From NCBI GenBank assembly GCA_022825505.1, contig JAJDWR010000041.1, positions 1 to 47,719 on the forward strand: 47,719 bases of DNA, given 5' to 3'. Under the pieces are notes generated by a model. It searched no databases, was not told the DNA's origin, and saw nothing but the letters and a program-made list of their open reading frames with translations. Made by a program: the position numbers and the translations under genes. The first letter of the stretch is position 1. Every line of letters starts with the position of its first letter. This document shows positions 21,349 through 30,400 of the stretch, one piece after another. This DNA is from Gammaproteobacteria bacterium. GTDB taxonomy: Bacteria; Pseudomonadota; Gammaproteobacteria; Steroidobacterales; Rariloculaceae.

Positions 21349-22755
21349 ATGTCTGCGGACATTCTCAATCTCATCAAGGAAAAGAACGTCAAGTTCGTCG
21401 ATTTGCGGTTTACCGATACGCGCGGCAAGGAACAGCATGTGACAGTTCCCAGCCATGCCGTCGACGAGCAATTTCTGGAGGACGGCAAGATGTTCGACGG
21501 CTCGTCGGTCGCGGGCTGGAAAGGCATCAACGAGTCGGACATGATCCTGATGCCGGACACGCCCACGGCGGTGCTGGACGTGTTTGCCGAGGAAACGACC
21601 CTCAACCTGCGGTGCGACGTCGTCGAACCCATGACCATGCAGGGATATGCGCGCTGCCCGCGCTCGCTGGCCAAGCGCGCCGAAGCCTATCTGCATTCCA
21701 CCGGGATCGCTGACCAGGCTTTCTTCGGACCCGAGAATGAGTTCTTCATTTTCGATGACGTTCGCTGGAAGGTGGATATGAGCGGCTCGTTCTACGCGAT
21801 CGAATCCATCGAGGCTCACTGGCACTCCGCCAAGGAGTACGAAGACGGCAATATGGGCCACCGCCCTGGCATCAAGGGCGGCTACTTCCCGGTCCCGCCG
21901 GTGGACTCTTTGCACGACATTCGTTCCGCGATCTGTCTGGCGCTGGAAGAGATGGGGCTCGTGACCGAGGTCCATCACCACGAGGTGGCCACCGGCGGTC
22001 AGGGTGAGATCGGCGTCCGGTTCGACTCACTGGTCAACAAGGCCGACGCGGTGCAGATCCTCAAGTACACGCTCATGAACGTGGCTCACAGCTACGGCAA
22101 GACTGCCACCTTCATGCCCAAGCCGCTGGTGGACGACAACGGCAACGGCGCGCACGTTCACCAGTCGCTGGTGAAGGACGGCGAGAACCTGTTCACCGGC
22201 GACGGTTACGGCGGGCTTTCCCAGATGGCGTTCTACTACATCGGCGGCATCATCAAGCACGCGCGTGCGCTCAACGCCTTTACCAACGCCTCGACGAACA
22301 GCTACAAGCGGCTGGTCAAGGGATTCGAGGCGCCGACGTTGCTGGCCTATTCGGCACGCAACCGTTCCGCCGCCGTCCGCGTTCCCTACGTCGCCAATCC
22401 GAAGGCGGCCAGGGTCGAGGTGCGCTTCCCCGACAGTTGCGGCAACCCGTACTTCCAGTTTGCCGCGATGTTGATGGCAGGCCTCGACGGGATCGCCAAC
22501 AAGATCGATCCGGGCCCGCCGGTGGACAAGGACCTGTACGACCTGGCGCCGGAGGAGGAGAGCCAGATTCCCACCGTCTGCTTCTCGCTGGACCAGGCGC
22601 TGGAGGAACTGGACAATGACCGGGCGTTCCTCAAGGTAGGCGATGTCTTCAGTGACGATCTGATCGACGGCTACCTGGAGTTGAAGGAACAGGAACTGAC
22701 CTTGCTGCGCAAGTCCACTCACCCGGTGGAATTCCAGCTTTACTACAGCCTCTGA
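21349..22755 (+). CDS. glnA: Glutamine synthetase type I
   Basis: Dodecameric enzyme that makes glutamine from glutamate, ammonia and ATP; 468 aa, as in E. coli. Typical motifs are [17 protein letters not shown], the [10 protein letters not shown] metal-binding segment, [32 protein letters not shown], and the adenylylation loop around [10 protein letters not shown], whose Tyr is the GlnE target. The ATG at 21349 follows ACGGAGG. Regulation is expected at the sigma-54/NtrC promoter upstream. ntrB and ntrC lie downstream after one small gene. Confidence 0.98.
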   Translation: MSADILNLIKEKNVKFVDLRFTDTRGKEQHVTVPSHAVDEQFLEDGKMFDGSSVAGWKGINESDMILMPDTPTAVLDVFAEETTLNLRCDVVEPMTMQGYARCPRSLAKRAEAYLHSTGIADQAFFGPENEFFIFDDVRWKVDMSGSFYAIESIEAHWHSAKEYEDGNMGHRPGIKGGYFPVPPVDSLHDIRSAICLALEEMGLVTEVHHHEVATGGQGEIGVRFDSLVNKADAVQILKYTLMNVAHSYGKTATFMPKPLVDDNGNGAHVHQSLVKDGENLFTGDGYGGLSQMAFYYIGGIIKHARALNAFTNASTNSYKRLVKGFEAPTLLAYSARNRSAAVRVPYVANPKAARVEVRFPDSCGNPYFQFAAMLMAGLDGIANKIDPGPPVDKDLYDLAPEEESQIPTVCFSLDQALEELDNDRAFLKVGDVFSDDLIDGYLELKEQELTLLRKSTHPVEFQLYYSL

Positions 22756-22789
22756 TCCGATCGGGTCAGGCGCTGTCTGACAGGGGCGT

Positions 22790-22816
22790 GCAGCGGGGCT
22801 CGGTGAGCCCCGCTGC
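22790..22816 (+). other. Strong hairpin after glnA
   Basis: GCAGCGGGGCTC and GAGCCCCGCTGC form a 12-base perfect stem with a 3-base loop, 35 bases after the glnA stop. It is not followed by a run of T, so it is more likely an RNA-stabilising or partially terminating structure between glnA and the downstream regulators than a classic terminator. Confidence 0.5.
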
Positions 22817-22907
22817 CGAGCGCTCCGGTATTCCCTGGTTGTCGAGTCGCCCGGGCTATTGTCCGGGCAAATCTGCCGACAGCGCCAGGAGCAAGGATTG
22901 GCGCAGC

Positions 22908-23450
22908 ATGAACAAGTGGTTGATTGCAGTCTGGCTGTTGGGATCCGCATCACAGGCGGTTCCGGTGTATCGGTGGGTGGATGAGAACGGTCAGGTGAAC
23001 TACACCGACCGTCCCGTTCCCGGAGCGGTGCCGATCGACGTGCCCACGGACGTGCCTTCTTCCGATGCCGAACCTGCTTCTCCGCCGCCGCAAACGCAGG
23101 CAGTTGTTCCACAGCCCTCCGCCGCCGCAGGTTACGAAACATTGGAAGTGCTTGAGCCGGCTCCCCGGGACACCCTTTGGGGAACGGGCGGAAAGGTTGG
23201 CATCGCCATTGGCATTTCCCCCAACCTGCAACCCGGCCATCGTGTCGAGCTGTACCTGGATGGAGAGCGTGCGGGGCCTGCGGGTCGTGCGACGCGCTTC
23301 GAAATCGAGGCCGTTCCTAGGGGCGAACACACGGTTCGGGCGGTGGTACTGGACGCCGCCGACAGGCAGCTCCAGCAAAGTGCGCCCGTTACCTTTTTCG
23401 TCCAGCAGACCAGCATCCACTACCCCCGAAATCCCGGCAGAGCCCGGTAA
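22908..23450 (+). CDS. DUF4124 domain-containing exported protein
   Basis: 180 aa. It has a short signal peptide (about residues 1-17, ending SASQA) and then a DUF4124 domain with VYRWVDENGQVNYTDRP, followed by a proline-rich linker and a beta-rich C-terminal part. Envelope location is inferred. The function is not known. Proteins of this family are regularly found between glnA and ntrB in gammaproteobacteria, as here. The ATG at 22908 gives the signal peptide; an open frame extends further upstream without homology. Confidence 0.82.
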   Translation: MNKWLIAVWLLGSASQAVPVYRWVDENGQVNYTDRPVPGAVPIDVPTDVPSSDAEPASPPPQTQAVVPQPSAAAGYETLEVLEPAPRDTLWGTGGKVGIAIGISPNLQPGHRVELYLDGERAGPAGRATRFEIEAVPRGEHTVRAVVLDAADRQLQQSAPVTFFVQQTSIHYPRNPGRAR

Positions 23451-23462
23451 GGCGGTTGGACC

Positions 23463-24536
23463 GTGATGAGGGCGCCCAGAACTCCGGACGCCGACCGCGT
23501 TCTCCAGGGGTTGACCACGGCGGTGGTGGTCGTCGATGCGGACCTGATCGTCACCGGGCTCAACTCGGCGGCAGAACACCTGCTGGGCGTCAGTCGCCGA
23601 TTGGCGGCCGGGCGCAGGCTGGACGAATTCTTTGCTCCGCCCGAGGAGCTGGTCGGGCTTTGCCGCAGGGCGATAGCCACGGGCGCCACCTGCGGTGCCA
23701 GGGAGCTCCGGGTTCGGGTGGGCGGCCGGCCGGCGCGCGTGGACAGCCGCGCCGCGCCCCTGCATGGCCCGGAAACCGGCCTGGTGCTGGAACTGGTGGA
23801 CACCGAGCTGGACCGGCAGGTGCGCCGCGATGCCGAACTGATCGCACAGCGCAATGCCAGCCGGCGCATCATTCAGCAGTTGGCGCACGAAGTGAGGAAT
23901 CCCCTGGGCGGATTGAGGGGTGCGGCCCAATTGCTGGCCCGTCAGCTTCCCGACGCGCGTCTGCAGGTCTACACCGATGTCATAATCGACGAAGCGGATC
24001 GGCTCGCCTCTCTGGTGGACACGATTCTCAAGGCCGGCAGGCGGCCCAGTCCGTCGTTACTCAGCCTTCACGAGGTCACCGAACATGTCGCCAGACTCAT
24101 TGAAGCGGAGAAGCCATCCGGGGTGAAACTGCAGCGGGACTACGATCCGAGCCTGCCGCCCACGGTCGCGGACAGGGACCAGTTGATTCAGGCGTTCCTG
24201 AACCTGGCAAAAAACGGGCTGCAGGCCGTCGGCGAGGAAGGAAGGCTCATTTTCAGAACCCGTGCGCTGAGTAATTTTTCGCTGGGCGGGAAGCGCTACC
24301 GGTCGGTCCTGTCTGCCGAGGTGGAGGATTCCGGGCCGGGTATCCCGGAGGAATTGCGGGGTACCATATTCTTTCCGCTGGTTACGGGACGGTCCTCGGG
24401 CAGCGGCCTCGGTCTTACCATTGCCCAGGACCTGGTGAGCCGCAACGGGGGGCTTGTGGAATTCGAAAGCGTGCCGGGTTCGACGGTTTTTCAAATGCGG
24501 CTGCCGGTCGTTGCGCATGAGCAGGGCGCCGACTGA
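23463..24536 (+). CDS. glnL: Nitrogen regulation sensor histidine kinase NtrB
   Basis: Cytosolic bifunctional kinase/phosphatase of NtrC, normally governed by PII, 357 aa. It has an N-terminal PAS domain (about residues 10-115), an H-box QLAHEVRNPLGGLRGAAQLL with His142, an N-box LNLAKNGLQA, G1 EDSGPGIPEE, F-box FFPLVTG and G2 GSGLGLTIAQ. GTG at 23463 and ATG at 23466 are both possible starts. The stop overlaps ntrC as TGATG. No membrane segment is present, as expected. Confidence 0.95.
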   Translation: MMRAPRTPDADRVLQGLTTAVVVVDADLIVTGLNSAAEHLLGVSRRLAAGRRLDEFFAPPEELVGLCRRAIATGATCGARELRVRVGGRPARVDSRAAPLHGPETGLVLELVDTELDRQVRRDAELIAQRNASRRIIQQLAHEVRNPLGGLRGAAQLLARQLPDARLQVYTDVIIDEADRLASLVDTILKAGRRPSPSLLSLHEVTEHVARLIEAEKPSGVKLQRDYDPSLPPTVADRDQLIQAFLNLAKNGLQAVGEEGRLIFRTRALSNFSLGGKRYRSVLSAEVEDSGPGIPEELRGTIFFPLVTGRSSGSGLGLTIAQDLVSRNGGLVEFESVPGSTVFQMRLPVVAHEQGAD

Positions 24537-25942
24537 TGGCAAACGATGGCATCGCTGTCTGGGTCGTCGACGATGACGAGTCCGTGCGGTGGGTTCTGGC
24601 GCAGGCATTGACGCTGGCGGAGATGGCGCCCCGCTGTTTCGAATCGGGCAAGATGTTTTTCCGGGCGCTCCGCGACGAACGGCCGGATGTCATCATCACC
24701 GATATTCGCATGCCGGACATGAGCGGACTGGAGCTCATGGAGCAGCTCGCCCGCAGCCATGCGGACATCCCGGTCATCGTCATCACCGCGTTTTCGGATC
24801 TCGACAGTGCGGTGGCCGCGTACCAGGGCGGCGCCTTCGAATATCTGCCCAAGCCGTTCGATATCGACGAAACTGTGGCGCTGGTCGCCAAGGCTGCGCG
24901 CCAGAAAGGCGTCGAACCGGGCCCGGCGGGACCGCCTCAGGGGCCCCGGATGGTCGGGCAGGCGCCGGCCATGCAGGAGGTGTTCCGGGCCATCGGCCGA
25001 TTGTCGCGTTCCAGCATGACGGTGCTAATCACCGGTGAAACCGGCACAGGCAAGGAGCTGGTGGCAAGGGCGTTGCACCAGAATTCTCCGCGCGCGAAGA
25101 AGCCGTTCGTGGCGCTGAATACGTCAGCCATCACCCCCGAGTTGCTTGAGTCGGAGCTGTTCGGCCACGAGCGGGGCGCCTTTACCGGGGCGGACAGGCG
25201 TCGGCTGGGCCGGTTCGAGCAGGCGGACGGCGGGACGCTGTTTCTCGATGAGATCGGCGACATGTCGGTGGCGCTGCAGACCCGGCTGCTCCGGGTGTTG
25301 GCCGAGAACGAGTTTTTCCGTGTCGGCGGGCAGACGCCCGTTCGGGTGGACGTACGCGTCATTGCCGCTACCCATCAGGACCTTGATGCAGCCGTTCAGG
25401 AGGAGCGGTTTCGCGAAGATCTCTATCACCGGCTGAACGTGATGCAGGTGGCAATTCCGCCGCTTCGCGACCGTAAGGAGGACATCCCGGAACTTGCGAG
25501 TGTCTGGCTCGAACAGGCGGCGGGAGAGCTCGGCATCGCCCCCAAGCGGCTGAGCACGGAGGCGCTCGCGGCGATGATGGCCTGGGATTGGCCGGGAAAC
25601 GTGCGCGAACTGGTGAATCTCTGCCGGCGGTTGACGGTCAACTGCGCCGGGCAGGAAATTGGCCTGGCGGATTTCCCCGCCGAGCCCGGATTTGCCGCAT
25701 CCCGACCGGGGCAGAGCGACTGGACGGAGGCCCTGGCGGCGTGGGTGGAGAACCGAATCGCGGCGGCCCCCGGCGAGCCGTTGCTGGCCCAGGCTCTACC
25801 GGAATTCGAACGTACGCTCATACGGACAGTTTTGCGGCAGGTCGGGGGGCGGCGCATGGAGGCCGCCAGGTTGCTGGGTTGGGGACGCAACACCCTGACC
25901 CGCAAGATCAGGGAACTGGGCCTGGACACGGATACGGGCTGA
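24536..25942 (+). CDS. glnG: Nitrogen regulation response regulator NtrC
   Basis: Sigma-54-dependent activator, 468 aa. The receiver domain has the acidic pocket DDD at 12-14, phosphoacceptor Asp56, Thr84 and Lys106. The AAA+ domain has Walker A GETGTGKE, the sigma-54 contact loop GAFTGA, Walker B GGTLFLDEIGDM, and the C-terminal Fis-type helix-turn-helix ends in MEAARLLGWGRNTLTRKIRELG. It likely acts on the perfect NtrC site upstream of glnA. Translation is coupled to ntrB. It is followed tail-to-tail by the oxidoreductase gene. Confidence 0.97.
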   Translation: MANDGIAVWVVDDDESVRWVLAQALTLAEMAPRCFESGKMFFRALRDERPDVIITDIRMPDMSGLELMEQLARSHADIPVIVITAFSDLDSAVAAYQGGAFEYLPKPFDIDETVALVAKAARQKGVEPGPAGPPQGPRMVGQAPAMQEVFRAIGRLSRSSMTVLITGETGTGKELVARALHQNSPRAKKPFVALNTSAITPELLESELFGHERGAFTGADRRRLGRFEQADGGTLFLDEIGDMSVALQTRLLRVLAENEFFRVGGQTPVRVDVRVIAATHQDLDAAVQEERFREDLYHRLNVMQVAIPPLRDRKEDIPELASVWLEQAAGELGIAPKRLSTEALAAMMAWDWPGNVRELVNLCRRLTVNCAGQEIGLADFPAEPGFAASRPGQSDWTEALAAWVENRIAAAPGEPLLAQALPEFERTLIRTVLRQVGGRRMEAARLLGWGRNTLTRKIRELGLDTDTG

Positions 25943-25958
25943 AGCGGTGCTGCCGGAG

Positions 25959-26924
25959 TCAACGCCGAATGGCGCGGGCCTCGATATCGGCGATGATGCG
26001 TTCCGCGACCTCCAGTGCCAGCACGCCGTCGTGGCCGGACACTTCGCAGGGCGACCGGGTACGAATGGCGTTGCAGAACGACTCCACTTCCGCCAGCAAC
26101 GCGTCGCCCTTCGCAAGGCTCCAGCGCTCGTCGTGGAGCGCCAGCCCTTCGTCCGACTCGGTTCGGCTGACCAGTTGAACCTCGCCCTCGCCGAAATCGA
26201 TGGAAAGGTAATGGCCCTCGTGGAAGACGCGAAACTTGCGCTGCGACGCGGTTGAAACCCTCGACGCGGTGACGTTCGCGATGGCGCCGGTGTCGAACTC
26301 GATGCGGGCGTTGGCGATGTCCGCGGTATCGGTCAGCACGGATATGCCCACCGCCGAGACCCGCACCGGCTGGCTTCCGAGGAGCGACAGGATCACGTCC
26401 AGGTCGTGAATCATCAGGTCCAGGACCACGTTCACGTCCGCCCCCCGGTCCTTGAAGGGCGCCAGACGGTGGCACTCGATGAACTGAACCGACGACAGCC
26501 GCTCCCGGGCCGAGAGCAGCGCGGGATTGAAGCGTTCCACGTGGCCGACCTGCAGGCGCAGGTCGTTGCGGTCGGCAATGCGGGTCAGCTCGCGCCCCTC
26601 CGCGCTGGTGGCGGTCATGGGCTTCTCGACCAGCACGTGGACGCCGTGCTCGAGGAAGAAGCGGGCCAGTTCGAAGTGCGCGGAGGTGTCGGCGGCGATG
26701 GTGACCATGTCGACCTGGCCCGGCAGTTCGCGATGGTCGAACACCGGCCGGGCGCCATGCGCGGCCGCCACTTTCCGGGCGCGGCTGCGGTCGAGATCGC
26801 ACACCGCGACCAGTGCCACATCCTTCAGGGCCGCGTACTTGCCGGCGTGAAACCGGCCCAGGTGGCCGACACCGATGACCGCCGCGCGCAGGGTGCCGTA
26901 TTTCGGCTCGTCTATCATGATCAT
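25959..26924 (-). CDS. Gfo/Idh/MocA family NAD(P)-dependent oxidoreductase, lpxA partner
   Basis: 321 aa. The nucleotide-binding motif is VIGVGHLGRFH near residues 15-25, the catalytic EKP motif is in HVLVEKPMTA, and DLMIHDLDV is the family's substrate-site segment. It follows lpxA by 31 bases on the same strand, so the two are probably one transcript. In Acidithiobacillus, GnnA is an oxidoreductase of this family encoded beside lpxA; with the aminotransferase GnnB it makes UDP-2,3-diamino sugar for lipid A. No gnnB lies in this window, so that role is only a hypothesis. The ATG at 26924 or the one at 26918 may be the start. Confidence 0.85.
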   Translation of the reverse strand: MIMIDEPKYGTLRAAVIGVGHLGRFHAGKYAALKDVALVAVCDLDRSRARKVAAAHGARPVFDHRELPGQVDMVTIAADTSAHFELARFFLEHGVHVLVEKPMTATSAEGRELTRIADRNDLRLQVGHVERFNPALLSARERLSSVQFIECHRLAPFKDRGADVNVVLDLMIHDLDVILSLLGSQPVRVSAVGISVLTDTADIANARIEFDTGAIANVTASRVSTASQRKFRVFHEGHYLSIDFGEGEVQLVSRTESDEGLALHDERWSLAKGDALLAEVESFCNAIRTRSPCEVSGHDGVLALEVAERIIADIEARAIRR

Positions 26925-26955
26925 TGCCAGGCTATTTGCCGATACCCGCGCGGGG

Positions 26956-27825
26956 TCATGCCCCGGCGGGCCCGTGCCCCCGCGCGAGACCCCGAGGTGA
27001 GTTGGCGGCAAACTCCGCCAGACGCCGTATCCAGTCGTCTGCGTCGCATTCCTCGTCGATCGCCTTCAGGGCGCCGTCAACGGTGAGCGAGGTATTCAGG
27101 AGATGCCGGATCGCGCGGCGGATATTGCGCAATTCCACGGCGGAAACCCCGGCCCGCTGCAGCCCCACCTTGTTGACGGCTCTCGATGTCGCCCAGCGGC
27201 CCTCCGCCACCGTGTAGGGCAATATGTCCTTGTTGACCCCCGACCGCGCCGCCACGAAGGCGAATTCACCGATTCGCACATGCTGGGTCACGGCGACCAT
27301 GCCCGCGATAACGGCCTTTCGCCCCACCTCCACGTGCCCCCCCAGATGGGCCAGGTTGGTGACCACGACGTCATCGGAAATCCGGCAGTCGTGACCGATG
27401 TGGGTACTGGCCATGAGGAAAACCCGGTCACCCACCGATGTCACGCCGCCGCCGGACTCGCTGCCGAGGTTGATGGTTGCGCCCTCGCCGATTCGGTTGC
27501 GACGGCCGATCACGAGGCGGGTAAAGCCATCCGCGTAGTCCCGGTGCTGCGGGGGGCCGCCAACCACGGCGCCGCTCTGGATGTGGTTGTGCTCGCCGAT
27601 GATGACCTCGCCATATAGGCTACCCACACGCACGTGGGATTCCACCACAGTATGGGCGCCGATCTCGACCCTGCCGGCTACGACACTGAAGGGTCCGATC
27701 TCCGCCTCCGTGGAGATCGATGCCTCCTCCGAGACGACGGCTGTCGGGTGAATATTCAATGCTTGACTCGCGTGGCGGTGCCCGCAGCCCGTGACAGAGG
27801 TCTGATACACCACAATCGAGGTCAT
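26956..27825 (-). CDS. lpxA: UDP-N-acetylglucosamine acyltransferase LpxA-like protein
   Basis: Left-handed beta-helix acyltransferase that starts lipid A synthesis by acylating UDP-GlcNAc or its 3-amino analogue. The hexapeptide repeats run from IHPTAVVSEEASIS to about residue 210. The catalytic His lies in THIGHDC, aligned to His125 of E. coli, and the C-terminal helical domain is present. It lies outside the usual lpxD-fabZ-lpxA-lpxB cluster and beside a Gfo/Idh gene. The ATG at 27825 adds about 22 residues before the conserved NIHPTA; a TTG at 27759 would give the normal length of 267 aa. Neither has a clear ribosome-binding site. Confidence 0.85.
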   Translation of the reverse strand: MTSIVVYQTSVTGCGHRHASQALNIHPTAVVSEEASISTEAEIGPFSVVAGRVEIGAHTVVESHVRVGSLYGEVIIGEHNHIQSGAVVGGPPQHRDYADGFTRLVIGRRNRIGEGATINLGSESGGGVTSVGDRVFLMASTHIGHDCRISDDVVVTNLAHLGGHVEVGRKAVIAGMVAVTQHVRIGEFAFVAARSGVNKDILPYTVAEGRWATSRAVNKVGLQRAGVSAVELRNIRRAIRHLLNTSLTVDGALKAIDEECDADDWIRRLAEFAANSPRGLARGHGPAGA

Positions 27826-27879
27826 GGGCAAGTTTGCGTCCGCCCCGCTGATGCATAATAGGCAGCGTCAGGGAACGTC

Positions 27880-28905
27880 ATGCCCGCGAATCTAAGCCCA
27901 GAGTACAAGAAAGCCGAGCAAGCCTTTCGGGAAGCCTCCGAAGACCGGGAAAGGCTGCTCAGGCTGCGGGACATGCTGCGCACGATCCCGAAACACAAGG
28001 GCACCGAGCACCTGCAGGCGGACATCAAGAGCCGCATCAAGCAACTCACCGAAGAGCTGGCCGGCCCGAAGAAGGGGGCCGCCCGGACCGGGCCCGTACA
28101 CACCCTGCGGCCGGAGGGCGCGGCGCAGGTTGCGCTGCTCGGGCCGCCCAACGCCGGCAAGTCCAGCCTGCACGTCAAGCTGACCGGATCCAGGGCCGAT
28201 GTGGGACCCTATCCGTTTACGACACACGAACCCATGCCCGGCATGCTCCCGTACCGGGATGTGTCCTTTCAACTGGTGGACCTGCCGCCGATATCGGAGG
28301 ACTACATGGAAGGCTGGTTCGTCAACGCGCTGCAACCCGCGGATGCGGCATTGCTGGTGGCGGACATATCCGCCCCGGAGTGCATCGACCAACTGGAGGC
28401 CGTCGGGGCCCGCCTGGACGACAAACGGATCTCCCTGATCGAACAGTGGCCCGGCCTGAACGGCGGCGCCCGCCCGGAGCCGGATGACGAGTTCGACCCG
28501 TTCAGGATTCGCCTGCCCACGCTGCTGGTGGTGAACAAGATCGACCTGGCGCCTGACCCGGAAGAGGTGGCCGTCTTGCAGGAACTCCTGGATGCCGACT
28601 ATCGGGCCGTGGCGACCTCGACTGTGAGCGGGCAGGGGCTGGATGAGATCGGGGAGTTTCTGTTTCGGGGTCTGGAGATCGTCCGCGTATATACGAAGAC
28701 GCCCGGCAGGCCGCCGGAAATGGATCGCCCCTTCACGGTTCGGCGCGGCGCCACCGTCCTGGACGTGGCCCGCCTGGTTCACAAGGACATCGCGGGATCG
28801 CTGAAGTATGCGCGGGCGTGGGGATCGGGCGTCTTCGATGGCCAGCAGATCGGGCCGGAGCATCGGCTCTCCGACGCGGATGTGGTCGAGCTGCACATGC
28901 GATGA
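27880..28905 (+). CDS. DRG-like GTPase with C-terminal TGS domain
   Basis: 341 aa. A helical N-terminus is followed by an Obg/DRG-type G domain: P-loop GPPNAGKS at residues 88-95, DVGPYPFTTHEPMPGM (switch I), G3 as VDLPPIS instead of DxPG, and G4 NKID. The TGS domain occupies roughly residues 265-341. The arrangement resembles archaeal and eukaryotic DRG proteins, which bind ribosomes, rather than bacterial Obg. The exact role in bacteria is unknown. The gene is divergent from lpxA and lies 4 bases before the amidohydrolase gene. Confidence 0.85.
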   Translation: MPANLSPEYKKAEQAFREASEDRERLLRLRDMLRTIPKHKGTEHLQADIKSRIKQLTEELAGPKKGAARTGPVHTLRPEGAAQVALLGPPNAGKSSLHVKLTGSRADVGPYPFTTHEPMPGMLPYRDVSFQLVDLPPISEDYMEGWFVNALQPADAALLVADISAPECIDQLEAVGARLDDKRISLIEQWPGLNGGARPEPDDEFDPFRIRLPTLLVVNKIDLAPDPEEVAVLQELLDADYRAVATSTVSGQGLDEIGEFLFRGLEIVRVYTKTPGRPPEMDRPFTVRRGATVLDVARLVHKDIAGSLKYARAWGSGVFDGQQIGPEHRLSDADVVELHMR

Positions 28906-28909
28906 GCCG

Positions 28910-30400
28910 ATGCGCTTCGCCGAGAGTGCCGTGAATTCGCTGCTTCGTCCGGCGCCTTGGCTGAGCGTGTACGCGCTTGCCCTTCTCGGCGCCGACGCCG
29001 ATGCGCAGATCGTGAACGGTCCAATCTGCGAATGGTCGCCGGCGGCGGTGACCGGCGGCCGCGGCCCCGGGTTGATTGTCGGCGCCGATATGCTGTTGCC
29101 CGATGGGCACAGGCCCGACTACGGTGTGCACATCCGTTTCAACGGCGGTATCGGCGCGGTGGCGGACTTCGAGGCCGTGCGGGATGCCTATCCGGAGGCC
29201 GCCGTGCTGGACTGCCGTGGCAGGGCCGTGGCGTCGCCGGGTTTCGTCAACGCCCACGAACACGCGGCCTTCAGTTACGCATTCCCCGATCCGAACCTGA
29301 ATCCGGGTTATGCTCATCGCGACGAGTGGCGGCTGGGACTCGCGGGCAAGGTGCAGTTGCCGTCGCCGCAGCCCCACTACTACGATCCCGGCGATCCGGA
29401 ATCAACCGCGATTCTCGTCGCAGTGGAATTGCGCCACCTGCTGGGCGGGGCGACCGCGATCGCCGGGACCGGCGGCGTTCCGGGCGTGATTCGGAACATC
29501 AACCGGCACGTTCGCGAAGGCGATCCCGCCCTCTACGATGCCGAAGCGGACGTTTCGACCTTTCCCTTCTCCGTTCGCGTCGTCGAGGACCTTGCGGATG
29601 AGTGCGCCGGCGGTCCCGCCCACCGGTTTCCGCCCCCGGACGGGGAACTTGCGTTCATGGCCTATGTTCCCCATGTGGGCGAAGGCAGGCGCTCAAGCTG
29701 CGCGGCGCGGGCGGAGGTAGCCCGCTATCTCCAACGCGTACAGCGGCGCGACCGACGCCATTCCCTGGTACACGGGGTGGCCGCGGACCGCGAGGACTAT
29801 GCTGCAATGCGCGAACTCGACGTCACGCTCGTGTGGTCGCCGCGCTCCAATCTTGCCCTGTATGGCCAGACCGTCGACATCGCGGGCGCGGTGGAGCAGG
29901 GCGTGCGGGTCGCGCTTTCGACGGATTGGTCGCCGAGCGGTTCCTTCAACATGCGGGAAGAGGTCTCATGCGCGCGGCAGGTGGCGGAACTGGCCGATGC
30001 GGCGTTGCCGGGTGAGGCGCTGTGGCGCATGGCCACTGTCAACGGCGCTTACGCGCTGGGCCTGGAAGACCGGTTCGGCGCGATCGAGCCCGGGCTGCGG
30101 GCCGATCTGATGCTGGTCAGGTACGCCGGCGGCGACGCGTACGAGGCGGTGTTGACGGCAACGGACGAGGACATTCTGGCGACCTGGATCGACGGCCGCC
30201 CCGTTCTGCTTTCCGGGCTGCTGGATGGGGCGTTGAGCGAGCGGAACTGCGTGGCATTGGAAGGGGTAGCGCCCACGGTGTGCGGCGTGTTCGACGCCTT
30301 CGGTCTGTCGGAGGAGCGTTTCGGCGATTATCTTGAGGGCATCGTGCCCCTCAACAACCCCGGCGGACAGGCCTCCTGCGGGCTAGCCGCTGGTCGGTGA
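28910..30400 (+). CDS. Exported amidohydrolase-family protein
   Basis: Metal-dependent hydrolase of the TRZ/ATZ type, 496 aa. The N-terminus is hydrophobic and ends LALLGADADAQ, which reads as a signal peptide, so it likely acts in the periplasm. Metal-site motifs are NAHEHAAF (HxH), LVHGVAADRED, the substrate-site SPRSNLALYG, and STDWSPSGS (Asp). The C-terminus returns to the beta-sandwich composite domain with GLRADLMLV. The substrate is unknown. It starts 4 bases after the GTPase stop, suggesting one operon, and its last 18 bases overlap the end of pyrD on the other strand. A GTG at 28932 is an alternative start. Confidence 0.8.
   Translation: MRFAESAVNSLLRPAPWLSVYALALLGADADAQIVNGPICEWSPAAVTGGRGPGLIVGADMLLPDGHRPDYGVHIRFNGGIGAVADFEAVRDAYPEAAVLDCRGRAVASPGFVNAHEHAAFSYAFPDPNLNPGYAHRDEWRLGLAGKVQLPSPQPHYYDPGDPESTAILVAVELRHLLGGATAIAGTGGVPGVIRNINRHVREGDPALYDAEADVSTFPFSVRVVEDLADECAGGPAHRFPPPDGELAFMAYVPHVGEGRRSSCAARAEVARYLQRVQRRDRRHSLVHGVAADREDYAAMRELDVTLVWSPRSNLALYGQTVDIAGAVEQGVRVALSTDWSPSGSFNMREEVSCARQVAELADAALPGEALWRMATVNGAYALGLEDRFGAIEPGLRADLMLVRYAGGDAYEAVLTATDEDILATWIDGRPVLLSGLLDGALSERNCVALEGVAPTVCGVFDAFGLSEERFGDYLEGIVPLNNPGGQASCGLAAGR

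Noticed and set aside
22790..22816. Rho-independent terminator after glnA
   Set aside because: The stem is strong but no T-run follows, so I list it only as a hairpin.
26534..26544. A third parS-like sequence, GTTCCACGTGG
   Set aside because: Only the left half and centre match; the right arm reads CCGA instead of AACA, so the palindrome is broken. It lies in the conserved coding sequence of the oxidoreductase and is probably chance.
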